From assembly GCA_964584165.1 (NCBI GenBank), contig CAZOYW010000005.1, positions 52,737 to 116,736 on the forward strand: DNA of 64,000 nt, written 5' to 3'. The position numbers and the translations under genes were made by a program. Below, piece after piece: positions 1-7,162 of this stretch. How positions within the stretch are numbered: position 1 is the first letter of the stretch; the number at the start of each line of letters is the position of its first letter. The DNA is from CAZKCI01 sp964584165. Its GTDB lineage: Bacteria > Auribacterota > Erginobacteria > Erginobacterales > CAZKCI01. The notes under the pieces were generated by a model that was not told the origin of the DNA, did not search any database, and saw only the letters and a list, made by a program, of their open reading frames with translations.

Positions 1-1
1 C

Positions 2-727
2 GTCCTGGGCGAGATCAGCGAGCTGATGGGCAGGTTCGGAATCCGGGAGATCTACTTCGCCGACGACTGCTTCACCCTGGACCGGGAGCGCACCGCCGCC
101 CTCTGCAACCTCATCCTCGGGAAGCGGCTCGACCTGACCTGGATCTGCTCGACCCGGGTGAACCTGGTCGACGAGCCGCTCCTCCGGCTGATGAAGAAGG
201 CGGGCTGCGTCTCGATCGCCTACGGGGTGGAGAGCGCCGACGAGGAACAGCTCCGGGCCATGAAAAAGGGGATAACGCTGGAGGAGGCGAAACGGGTGAT
301 CGCCCTCACCCGGAGGATCGGGATGGAGGTGCGCGCCTCCTACATCTTCGGCCTGCCCGGGGAAGACCGCGATTCCCTGGAGCGGACCCTCCGGCTCGCC
401 CTCGAGATCAACTCGGACTTCGTCATCTTCAACATCGCCACCCCCCGCCCCGGCACCGAGCTATACGACGATGCCCGGGCGAGGGGGCTCCTGATCGCCG
501 ACGGCTTCGATCTCTATCCCCTGACCGACTCCGCCCACGGGCTCATCCGCCTCGACGGCCTCGCCCCGGCCGATCTGGAGGAGTTCTACCGCCGCTCCTA
601 TCGCCGCTATTACTTCCGTCCCCGCTACATCCTCTCCCGCCTAGCCCGGATCCGCTCGATCGAGGACGTCCGCCATCACTGGCGGGGGATGAGCGGCTTC
701 TTCCGCTGGCGGAGGAAAAACCAATGA
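2..727 (+). CDS. Radical SAM protein, C-terminal part (5' truncated by window edge)
   Basis: The frame is open from the first bases, so the gene begins upstream of the window. The visible part reads as the second half of a radical SAM TIM barrel of the B12-binding/Elp3-like type: a YFADDCF strand near the start, STRVNLVDEPLL, the glycine-rich IAYGVESADEEQL segment, then SYIFGLPGED and ATPRPGTELYD, which are typical of this family after the CxxxCxxC cluster loop. The cluster loop and any B12 domain lie outside. The tail is Arg/Tyr-rich and ends in RWRRKNQ. In this subfamily such enzymes often modify lipids, cofactors or surface glycans; with gmhA next door a surface-polymer role is possible but not shown. 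Confidence 0.85.
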   Translation, partial: VLGEISELMGRFGIREIYFADDCFTLDRERTAALCNLILGKRLDLTWICSTRVNLVDEPLLRLMKKAGCVSIAYGVESADEEQLRAMKKGITLEEAKRVIALTRRIGMEVRASYIFGLPGEDRDSLERTLRLALEINSDFVIFNIATPRPGTELYDDARARGLLIADGFDLYPLTDSAHGLIRLDGLAPADLEEFYRRSYRRYYFRPRYILSRLARIRSIEDVRHHWRGMSGFFRWRRKNQ

Positions 728-753
728 ACCGACGGCATGGGCGGTAGGGACGC

Positions 754-842
754 CATGGACAATATGGACTCGATGGACAATATGGACAGAGAATCGCCGA
801 GGCCCGGCGTCCATCGCCTCCATCCAGTCCATCTCGTCCATA
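754..842. repeat. ATGGACNNN inverted tandem-repeat cassette (family A)
   Basis: The left arm has four ATGGAC units at a 9-nt period (754-787). The right arm has the complement GTCCAT/TCCAT units (809-842). The arms flank a GC-rich centre and would form a long imperfect hairpin between the radical SAM gene and gmhA. Confidence 0.85.
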
Positions 843-924
843 CCGGCCCTCGCCCTCGGCCCGGTTGCCAAAGGGCGGCCGGTGTGGGATATTAAGCAAA
901 ATTGCAGCCACGGAGAAACCACCC

Positions 925-1497
925 ATGATCGACTACCTAAACGGCTACGCCGGACGGGTGCGCGAATGCCTCGCCCGGCTACCCTTCCCGGAGCTGGCGA
1001 GGATCGTCGATCTCCTGGCCGCTAAGATCCGGGAGGGGAAGCAGATCATCGTCTTCGGCAACGGCGGCTCGGCCGCCACCGCTTCCCATCTCGTCTGCGA
1101 CCTCAACAAGGGGGTGACCGCCCTCACCGGGCTCCGCGTCCGGGCGATCGGCCTCAACGACTGCGTTCCCCTGATGACCGCCTGGGCCAACGACACCGCC
1201 TACGAGCGCGTCTTCGTGGAGCCGCTGGCCAACTACCTCCGCGAGGGCGACGCGGTCATCGGGATCACCGCCAGCGGCAACTCCCCCAACGTCCTCCGCG
1301 CGATCGAATACGCCAACGAGCATGGCGGGGCGACGATCGGCTGGATCGGGATGGGGGGAGGGAAGCTCCTGAAATTGGTCAAGCACGCGATCGTGGTGGA
1401 GAGCCGGTCCTACGAGGAGGTCGAGGACGTCCACCTGGTGGTCGCCCACATGGTCAAGATGGGCCTCCTGGAGAAGCTGCCCGGGAAACAGGTATAA
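925..1497 (+). CDS. gmhA: SIS-domain phosphoheptose (sedoheptulose 7-phosphate) isomerase
   Basis: This 190-residue single SIS-domain protein has the length usual for GmhA, which converts sedoheptulose 7-phosphate to D-glycero-manno-heptose 7-phosphate for LPS core or S-layer glycan. Phosphate-binding motifs are FGNGGSAATASH (residues 44-55) and GITASGNSPNV, and the conserved EDVHLVVAHM helix is near the C-terminus. I chose the ATG at 925 because the longer frame (from 865) runs into the repeat-bearing spacer and adds residues with no SIS similarity. A Rho-independent terminator follows 27 nt after the stop, so it is probably the end of its transcript. Other SIS isomerases are possible, but the EDxH helix favours GmhA. 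Confidence 0.85.
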   Translation: MIDYLNGYAGRVRECLARLPFPELARIVDLLAAKIREGKQIIVFGNGGSAATASHLVCDLNKGVTALTGLRVRAIGLNDCVPLMTAWANDTAYERVFVEPLANYLREGDAVIGITASGNSPNVLRAIEYANEHGGATIGWIGMGGGKLLKLVKHAIVVESRSYEEVEDVHLVVAHMVKMGLLEKLPGKQV

Positions 1498-1524
1498 GTT
1501 CTTCATCGAGACGGCAGGCAGCGC

Positions 1525-1555
1525 GGGGCGGCCCTCCTGGGCCGCCCCCTTTCTT
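1525..1555 (+). terminator. Rho-independent terminator after gmhA
   Basis: Perfect 10-bp stem GGGGCGGCCC / GGGCCGCCCC with a TCCT loop, followed by CTTTCTT. Confidence 0.75.
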
Positions 1556-1596
1556 GGATCGCTCCCCGATCCATCTTGCGACACTCTCGTCTCCCA

Positions 1597-1763
1597 GTAG
1601 GCGCGGACCTTGAAGGCCCGCGCGCCGGCCTGTGCCGGCCGGCGGACCTGCCCCGACGTATCCGTCGGGATGATCATTCGGGAAGGCAATGCGGTGAATC
1701 AAAGGTCCGCGGTTACGGGTGAACCATCCAACCGCGAATGGACGCGAATAATGCGCGAATAGG
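1597..1763. repeat. Two-hairpin palindrome (family D) plus CGCGAAT repeats (family E)
   Basis: The 307-nt space between gmhA and hisD (1498-1804) holds the terminator and then this repeat region. A GTAGGCGCGGACCTTGAAGG... start and a GGTCCGCGGTTACGGG end (1704-1719) form the outer stem, with inner GC-rich palindromes between them. A short CGCGAAT/ACGCGAATA tandem tract follows (1730-1763). I see no gene or riboswitch in this space. Confidence 0.7.
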
Positions 1764-1804
1764 TGGTATCATCCGTGACCGAAACGCGGACTATCGAACC
1801 CGAG

Positions 1805-3142
1805 ATGAAAACGATCGCCTACCAACCCCGCGACTGGAACAAGCTCCGAGCCCAGCTGGCCTCTCCCGTCGACGACCCCCTCCTGCTCCGCCGCGTGCGG
1901 GAGATCATCGCGGGGGTCCGGCGAGGCGGCGACCGGGCGCTCCGGGAGTATACGCTCCGCTTCGACGGCGCGCGCCTTCGTTCCTTCCGCGTCGCGGCCG
2001 CCGCGATCGCCGCCGCCCGCAGGGAGCTTCCGCCCGAAGCGCTGTCCGCCTTCCGCCGCGCGGAGCGGAACATCGTCCGCTACTATTCCTCCCGCCTCCC
2101 CCGTTCCTGGCGAGGGGAAAGGGGGGACGGCCTCTCCTGGGGCGAGCAGGTCACGCCGCTCCAATCCGTCGGCGTCTACGTCCCCGGCGGGAAAGCGCCG
2201 CTGGTCTCCACCCTCTTTATGACCGCGATCCCGGCCAGAATCGCGGGGGTGGGGCGGATCGTCCTGGCGACGCCCCCCCGGAAGGACGGGACGGTCGATC
2301 CCTCCATCCTCGCCGCCGCCGGATATCTCGGCGTTCGGGAGGTCTACGCGGTCGGCGGGGCGCAGGCGATCGCCGCGCTCGCCTACGGGACCCGGTCGGT
2401 TGCCCGCGTCGAGAAGATCGTCGGGCCGGGGAACGCCTACGTCACCGCGGCCAAGAAGGAGGTCTTCGGGGCCGTGGACGTCGACATGCTCGCCGGACCG
2501 AGCGAGGTGGCGGTCCTCGCCGACGACTCCGCCGAACCGCGCTTCGTCGCCGCCGACCTCCTGGCCCAGGCCGAACACGGGGCGGGGGGGATCGCGGTCC
2601 TGGTCACGCCCTCGTCCGAGCTGATCGCGGCCGTGAAGCGGGCGATCGCCGGCCTCCTTAACGGCCTCCGGCGAGGGGAGATCCTGCGGCAGTCGCTCCA
2701 GAGGGGGACGCTCCTGGTCAAAACGAAGGACCTGGAGGAGGGGAGGGATCTGGTCAACCGGATGGCGCCCGAACACCTGGAGATCATGACCCGCGACCCC
2801 GAAAAGACGCTCGCCGGGATCAGGAATGCCGGGGCGGTCTTCCTCGGGCCCTTCAGCCCCGTGGCGGCGGGGGACTATGCCGCCGGCCCGAGCCACGTCC
2901 TGCCCACCGGCGGAACGGCGCGCTTTTTCTCGCACCTGTCGGTCTTCGACTTCGTCAAGCGGACGAGCATCGTCGCCTACACCGGCGCGGGGCTCGCCAA
3001 GGACGCGGGAACCATCGCCGCGCTGTCCGGCCTGGAGGGCTTGGACGCCCATGCGCTATCCGCAAAGATACGTCTGGGCAATCCTGGATTCCCAACCGCT
3101 CTCGCGCCCAGACGCAAAGCCGCCATGAAATCTAAACGATGA
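1805..3142 (+). CDS. hisD: Histidinol dehydrogenase
   Basis: HisD catalyses the last two oxidations of histidine synthesis, L-histidinol to L-histidine with two NAD+. The protein is 445 residues from the ATG at 1805, close to the usual 430-440. Visible residues match the family: zinc ligands Q255 and H258 in LLAQAEHG, the catalytic pair E323-H324 in MAPEHLE, D357 in GDYAAGPSH, and a late His in LDAHALS. GPGNAYV and AGPSEV are also typical. A GTG at 1763 would add 14 residues encoded by the repeat spacer, so the ATG is preferred. It is first in a hisD-C-B-A-I cluster, all on the plus strand. The C-terminal 30 residues (from NPGFPTALAPRRK) are an unremarkable basic extension. Confidence 0.97.
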   Translation: MKTIAYQPRDWNKLRAQLASPVDDPLLLRRVREIIAGVRRGGDRALREYTLRFDGARLRSFRVAAAAIAAARRELPPEALSAFRRAERNIVRYYSSRLPRSWRGERGDGLSWGEQVTPLQSVGVYVPGGKAPLVSTLFMTAIPARIAGVGRIVLATPPRKDGTVDPSILAAAGYLGVREVYAVGGAQAIAALAYGTRSVARVEKIVGPGNAYVTAAKKEVFGAVDVDMLAGPSEVAVLADDSAEPRFVAADLLAQAEHGAGGIAVLVTPSSELIAAVKRAIAGLLNGLRRGEILRQSLQRGTLLVKTKDLEEGRDLVNRMAPEHLEIMTRDPEKTLAGIRNAGAVFLGPFSPVAAGDYAAGPSHVLPTGGTARFFSHLSVFDFVKRTSIVAYTGAGLAKDAGTIAALSGLEGLDAHALSAKIRLGNPGFPTALAPRRKAAMKSKR

Positions 3143-3152
3143 TCGATGGTTT

Positions 3153-3247
3153 TGTGGGAGGGGCGTCCTCGCCCCGATCCATGCCGGCGCGGAGCGCGGC
3201 CCCGAGTGGATTCTTGGGATACGGGGCAAGCGGGGACGCCGCTCCCG
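3153..3247. repeat. Two-hairpin palindrome (family M)
   Basis: A 28-nt block (3153-3180), with inner hairpin GGGGCGTCCTCGCCCC, recurs exactly in inverted orientation at 62098-62125. A second GC-rich half ends in GGGGACGCCGCTCCC, so GGGAG...CTCCC can close an outer stem. It lies between hisD and hisC. Confidence 0.7.
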
Positions 3248-3278
3248 CGGAATCGCACAGAGCAGAAGGCGTTTTCCT

Positions 3279-4331
3279 ATGTATTTTAGGCCAAACATCG
3301 AAAGCCTCTCGCCCTACGTACCGGGGATCCAGCCCCAGGAACCGGGCTTCATCAAGCTCAACACCAACGAGAACCCCTATCCCCCCTCGCCCAGGGTCGA
3401 GGCCCTCCTCCGGTCGGTCTCCGCCTCCGATCTCCGGCTCTATCCGGACCCCTCCGCGGAACGCCTGGGGGCTACCATCGCCTCGCTCCACGGCCTAGCC
3501 CCCGGAAACGTGATCGCCGGGAACGGCTCGGACGAGATCCTGTCCATGATCTTCCGGGCCGCGGCGGGGAAGGGGGACCGGGTGGCCGTCTGCTACCCCT
3601 CGTATACCCTGTTCAAGGTCCTGGCCGCGATGCAAGAGGCTTTGGTCAGCGAATACGACCTCCGGGAAGATTTCTCCCTGCCCGAGGAGTTCATCGCCGC
3701 CCCCGCGACCCTGAAGCTGGTCGCCTCGCCCAACTCGCCGACCGGGACGCAATATTCGCTGGAAACCATCGACCGGATACTGGAGGCGACCGAGGGAATC
3801 GTGGTGGTGGACGAGGCCTACGCCGATTTCGCGGACGGCGACGCGACTCCCCTCCTGGCCAAGTATCCCAACCTGATCGTCACCCGGACGGTCTCGAAAT
3901 CCTATTCGCTGGCCGGCCTGCGGATCGGCTACGGCCTTGCCTCCGAGGAAATCGTCTCCGGCCTGATAAAGGTCAAGGATTCCTACAACGTCGACCGCCT
4001 GAGCGGGGCGATCGCGGAGGCGGCGATCTCCGACCGGGAGTATTTCCGGGAGACCGTGGCCAAGGTCCGGGAGCAGAGGGAAAGGCTTGGCCGCGGGCTC
4101 GGGGATCTTGGCTTCGCGGTCTTCCCCTCCGGCGCCAACTTCCTCCTCGCCCGCCCGCCGGGGGAAAAAGCGCGAGAGATCTACGAGCAGCTTCTCCAGC
4201 GGAAGATCCTGGTCCGCTACTTCGACCTCCGCCGCCTCTCCGACTGCCTGCGGATCAGCGTCGGGACGGAGGAAGAGATGGACGTTCTCTTGAAGGCCCT
4301 TCGTGATATTCTGGGGCCGGGCGCTGCCTGA
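3279..4331 (+). CDS. hisC: Histidinol-phosphate aminotransferase
   Basis: This fold-type I PLP enzyme moves the glutamate amino group onto imidazole acetol phosphate. At 350 residues it has normal HisC length. The N-terminus has the HisC signature KLNTNENPYPPSP; SPNSPTGT and VVVDEAYADF follow, and the PLP lysine is K207 in TVSKSYSLAGLRIGYG. The C-terminal RYFDLRRLSDCLRISVGTEEEM is also HisC-like. It follows hisD after a 136-nt palindrome-containing spacer and precedes hisB. Broad-specificity aromatic aminotransferases share the fold, but the cluster context makes HisC clear. Confidence 0.96.
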   Translation: MYFRPNIESLSPYVPGIQPQEPGFIKLNTNENPYPPSPRVEALLRSVSASDLRLYPDPSAERLGATIASLHGLAPGNVIAGNGSDEILSMIFRAAAGKGDRVAVCYPSYTLFKVLAAMQEALVSEYDLREDFSLPEEFIAAPATLKLVASPNSPTGTQYSLETIDRILEATEGIVVVDEAYADFADGDATPLLAKYPNLIVTRTVSKSYSLAGLRIGYGLASEEIVSGLIKVKDSYNVDRLSGAIAEAAISDREYFRETVAKVREQRERLGRGLGDLGFAVFPSGANFLLARPPGEKAREIYEQLLQRKILVRYFDLRRLSDCLRISVGTEEEMDVLLKALRDILGPGAA

Positions 4332-4370
4332 CCGCGGGCCTTTAATACCGAGGAGACACGCGAACGGGCG

Positions 4371-4408
4371 CGTAGGCGCGGGCCTTGAAGGCCCGCGCGC
4401 GCCTACGG
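4371..4408. repeat. Near-perfect hairpin of family D between hisC and hisB
   Basis: CGTAGGCGCGGGCCTT and AGGCCCGCGCGCGCCTACG pair almost completely around a GA loop. The last GG of the palindrome begins the GGAG (4407-4410) that is the only Shine-Dalgarno candidate for hisB (ATG at 4419). Confidence 0.8.
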
Positions 4409-4418
4409 AGCCAACGCC

Positions 4419-5009
4419 ATGAAGAATCGTTCAGCCAAGATCAAGCGCGCCACCCGCGAGACCGACATCGCCGTCTCCCTCGGCCTGGATGGGAGCGGGA
4501 AATCGAAGATCGACACCGGGATCCCCTTCTTCAACCACATGCTCGAGCTCTTCGCCCGCCACGGCCTCTTCGACCTTGTCCTCCGGGCCCGGGGCGACCT
4601 CGCCGTTGACTACCACCACACGGTCGAGGACATCGGGATCTGCCTCGGGGAGGCCCTGGCCAAGGCGCTGGGGGACAAGAAGTCCATCCGCCGCTATGGT
4701 TCGGCGGTCGTCCCCATGGACGAAGCCCTGGCCGAGGCCGCCGTCGACCTCTCCGGTCGCGCCTTCCTGGTCTATCGCGCGCCCATCCGCCGGATCAAGA
4801 TCGGAGATTTCAACCTCGGCCTCCTCAAGTCCTTCTTCCAGTCCTTCGCCGACCACGGCCGGCTGACCCTCCACATCGAGCTTCGCTGCGGGGAGGACGC
4901 CCACCACGCGGCGGAGGCCGTCTTCAAGGCCTGCGGCCGCGCCCTGCGCCAGGCCGCGGAACGCGATCCCCGGGTGAAGGGGATCCCATCGACGAAGGGG
5001 AAGCTGTAG
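4419..5009 (+). CDS. hisB: Imidazoleglycerol-phosphate dehydratase
   Basis: Monofunctional HisB of 196 residues (usual length 190-200), without the N-terminal histidinol phosphatase domain found in enterobacteria. The metal-binding repeats are intact: DTGIPFFNHMLELFARHG and DYHHTVEDIGICLG in the first half, MDEALAEAAVDLSGR and EDAHHAAEAVFKACGRAL in the second. It converts imidazole glycerol phosphate to imidazole acetol phosphate using Mn2+. A histidinol-phosphate phosphatase must be elsewhere; the HAD protein at 55018 is too unlike to be assigned this job. Confidence 0.96.
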   Translation: MKNRSAKIKRATRETDIAVSLGLDGSGKSKIDTGIPFFNHMLELFARHGLFDLVLRARGDLAVDYHHTVEDIGICLGEALAKALGDKKSIRRYGSAVVPMDEALAEAAVDLSGRAFLVYRAPIRRIKIGDFNLGLLKSFFQSFADHGRLTLHIELRCGEDAHHAAEAVFKACGRALRQAAERDPRVKGIPSTKGKL

Positions 5010-5029
5010 ATCGGAGACAATCTCGAACC

Positions 5030-5120
5030 AGTGATCAGTAATCAGTGATCAGCGATCGGTAAAACCGGCTTTCTGTCCGGCCATCAGTCACTGATTACTG
5101 ATCACTGATTACTGATCACT
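5030..5120. repeat. AGTGATCAGTAATC inverted tandem-repeat cassette (family F)
   Basis: Perfect 23-bp arms: 5030-5052 (AGTGATCAGTAATCAGTGAT...) and 5098-5120, each built from tandem 7-8-nt units, around a central CCGGC...GCCGG hairpin. It occupies the hisB-hisA spacer, where hisH often lies. Confidence 0.9.
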
Positions 5121-5140
5121 ATTCTTTAGCCACTGTCACC

Positions 5141-5869
5141 ATGCTCATCCTACCCGCGATTGATCTGAAGTCCGGACGCTGCGTCCGCCTCTTCCAGGGG
5201 CGGGCGGATAAGGAGACCGTCTACTCCGAGGACCCCGCCGCCGTGGCCGCGCGCTGGGCGGGGGAGGGGGCGGAGTATCTCCACGTGGTCGACCTGGACG
5301 GCGCCTTCTCGGGCCATCCGGCGAACCTCCCCGCCGTCCGTCGCATCCTCGAATCGGTGCGCATACCGGTCGAACTGGGAGGGGGGATGCGGACGCTTAC
5401 GGCGATCGAAGCCGCCTTGGCCGCCGGGATCAGCCGGGTCATCGTCGGCACCAAGGCGGCCGAATCCCTGGACTTCGCCGAAGGGGCCTTTAAGAGCTTC
5501 CGGGAGCGCGTCGTCCCCTCGATCGATGCCCGCGAGGGGAAAGTAGCCATCGGCGGCTGGGAAGCGGAAACGCGGATCACGGCGACGAAACTCGGCGCCG
5601 ACCTGAAAAAGATCGGCTACACCCTCGCCATCTACACCGACATCTCCCGGGACGGGACGCTCGCCGGCTTGAATCTCGCCGGCATCGGAGCCTTCCTCGA
5701 CGGAACCGGGCTGCGAACGATCGTGGCGGGGGGCGTTTCCACACTGGCCGACGTCCGGGGGGTGAAGAAGCTGGAGCGAAAAGGCGCCTATGGCGTGGTG
5801 ATCGGGAAGGCGCTCTACGCGGGAACGATCTCTCTCCAGGAAGCTATCCGTTCCGCCCGGAACCCGTAG
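5141..5869 (+). CDS. hisA: 1-(5-phosphoribosyl)-5-[(5-phosphoribosylamino)methylideneamino]imidazole-4-carboxamide isomerase
   Basis: HisA is the TIM-barrel isomerase that opens the ProFAR ribose to PRFAR. At 242 residues it is full length. The catalytic aspartates are visible as D8 in LPAIDLK and D129 in VPSIDAREGK; the phosphate-binding turns ELGGGMRT, VAGGVST and VVIGKALYAG are intact. PriA-type bifunctionality cannot be excluded, but nothing suggests it and no trp genes are nearby. Its TAG stop (5867-5869) lies inside the first bases of the palindromic cassette that follows. HisF, the paralogue that uses the product, is not next to it. Confidence 0.95.
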   Translation: MLILPAIDLKSGRCVRLFQGRADKETVYSEDPAAVAARWAGEGAEYLHVVDLDGAFSGHPANLPAVRRILESVRIPVELGGGMRTLTAIEAALAAGISRVIVGTKAAESLDFAEGAFKSFRERVVPSIDAREGKVAIGGWEAETRITATKLGADLKKIGYTLAIYTDISRDGTLAGLNLAGIGAFLDGTGLRTIVAGGVSTLADVRGVKKLERKGAYGVVIGKALYAGTISLQEAIRSARNP

Positions 5870-5996
5870 GCGCGGACCTTCAGGTCCGCGCGAGGCGCGC
5901 CGCGAAACCTTCCGCGGACATAAATGTCCGCGGCTACGAACAATTAACCAAGCGGCGGACGAGCCGGGAGCGCCCGGTCCCAAGACCGGGACTACA
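5866..5996. repeat. Two-hairpin palindrome (family D) overlapping the hisA stop
   Basis: An outer stem CGTAG (5866-5870) pairs with CTACG (5934-5938). Inside are hairpins GCGGACCTTCAGGTCCGC and CCGCGGACATAAATGTCCGCGG. A third palindrome, CCCGGTCCCAAGACCGGG, follows at about 5973-5991. Together they fill the spacer between hisA and hisI. Confidence 0.85.
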
Positions 5997-6010
5997 GACA
6001 AGGAGACGTC

Positions 6011-6409
6011 ATGGATGAGTTTCTATCTTTGGTGAAGTTCAACGACGCCGGCCTCGTCCCGGTCATCGCCCAGGACGCGAAAAACGGCGAGGTCCTGATG
6101 ATGGCCTGGATGAATCGGGAGACGCTCCAGAAGACGGTCGAGACCGGCCTCATGCACTACTGGTCCCGCTCCCGCCGGAAGGTCTGGCTAAAGGGGGAGA
6201 CCTCCGGCCATACCCAGAAGGTCAAGGAGATCCGCTTCGACTGCGACGCCGACACCCTGCTCGTGAAGATCGAGCAGAAGGGCGGGGCCTGCCACGAGGG
6301 CTACCGCTCCTGCTTCTTCCGCGTCGTCCGGGACGGCGGGAAGACGATCTCGGTCTCCGGGGAGAAGCTCTTCGAACCGGAGTCGGCTTACGGCGCGAAG
6401 AAAAAATAG
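6011..6409 (+). CDS. hisI: Phosphoribosyl-AMP cyclohydrolase
   Basis: HisI opens the adenine ring of PR-AMP in the third step of histidine synthesis, with Zn2+ and Mg2+. The 132 residues form one HisI domain without the fused HisE pyrophosphohydrolase seen in many bacteria, so HisE must be separate. Signature segments are MMAWMNRETL, HYWSRSRRKVWLKGETSGH, the metal site FDCDADTLL and the zinc-binding KGGACHEGYRSCFF. It is last in this his cluster; the spacer after it carries a 27-bp tandem repeat block. Confidence 0.95.
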   Translation: MDEFLSLVKFNDAGLVPVIAQDAKNGEVLMMAWMNRETLQKTVETGLMHYWSRSRRKVWLKGETSGHTQKVKEIRFDCDADTLLVKIEQKGGACHEGYRSCFFRVVRDGGKTISVSGEKLFEPESAYGAKKK

Positions 6410-6470
6410 CCGCCTGCCGATCTCCCCCGGCGAGCTGACGCGCCTCAAGATGACGATCATCGCCGCGCGA

Positions 6471-6592
6471 GCGGCTTCGGAGTGCGGCGGCACGACGCCG
6501 CTTTCGGAGTGCGGCGGCACGACGCCGCTTTCGGAGTGCGGCGGCACGACGCCGCTATATAAAGCGGCGCCCAGGCGCCGCACTCCAAAGCG
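6471..6592. repeat. 27-bp direct repeats (3 copies) with inverted partner (family G)
   Basis: CGGAGTGCGGCGGCACGACG starts at 6478, 6505 and 6532 (period 27). It is followed by GCTATATAAAGC and then the complement GGCGCCGCACTCC, so the array folds back on itself. It fills most of the 311-nt gap between hisI and the DUF4282 gene; the rest of that gap shows no gene. Confidence 0.9.
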
Positions 6593-6720
6593 CCCTGAAA
6601 AATTTCGGGGCGCTCTCGGCCAGGGCGTAACCGAGGCCTTACCGGCGCGGCGGTTTTTGTATGGACAGAGGGGGGCAAGGTTGTTAGCATTTTTTTACAA
6701 CCTCAAACCGGAGGTCTACC

Positions 6721-7041
6721 ATGGAAGAGAAGGGATTGATCGGGACGATTTTCGATTTCTCGTTCGACCGGTTCGTCACCACCAAGGTGATCAAGTTCCT
6801 CCTGGCCGTGGCCATGGTCGCCAACCTGATCTTCACCATCATGGTCATCGTGGCCGTCTGGCAGGGCAGCACTGCCTTGGGGATCCTGGCCCTGATCCTC
6901 TCCCCGGTGATCTACGTCCTCATGATGCTCGGCGCCCGCATCTACCTCGAGCTGATCATCGTGGCCTTCCGGATCGTCGAGCACGTGGGCGGGATCGAGG
7001 ATCTCCTCAAGAAAAAAGAGGCCGCTCCGGCCGGGAAGTAA
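6721..7041 (+). CDS. DUF4282 family small inner-membrane protein
   Basis: This 106-residue protein opens with GTIFDFSFDRFVTTKVIKF and then has two hydrophobic helices (about residues 25-48 and 53-75), the layout of the DUF4282 family. A final amphipathic stretch ends in EDLLKKKEAAPAGK. The function of the family is unknown. The ATG at 6721 has a strong GGAGGT Shine-Dalgarno (6711-6716). A possibly overlapping frame for the next membrane protein begins at its stop codon, so the two may be co-transcribed. Confidence 0.8.
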   Translation: MEEKGLIGTIFDFSFDRFVTTKVIKFLLAVAMVANLIFTIMVIVAVWQGSTALGILALILSPVIYVLMMLGARIYLELIIVAFRIVEHVGGIEDLLKKKEAAPAGK

Positions 7042-7162
7042 GGCGATTACCCGCCGCGGTCTCATCGCGCCGCTCGTCCTTTTCCTCCTCGCCGGGGGGA
7101 TCCGGGCGGGAAGCGTCCTTAACGGACGCTTCTCGCCCGGTTTTTATCTCCTCCCGGCGGGG

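Noticed and set aside
1769..3052. 427-residue minus-strand frame over hisD
   Set aside because: Shadow of hisD in high-GC sequence; composition (Gly/Arg/Asp-rich) is non-protein-like.
6478..6558. Possible CRISPR array (27-bp repeats)
   Set aside because: The copies are directly tandem with no spacers and no cas genes are nearby.
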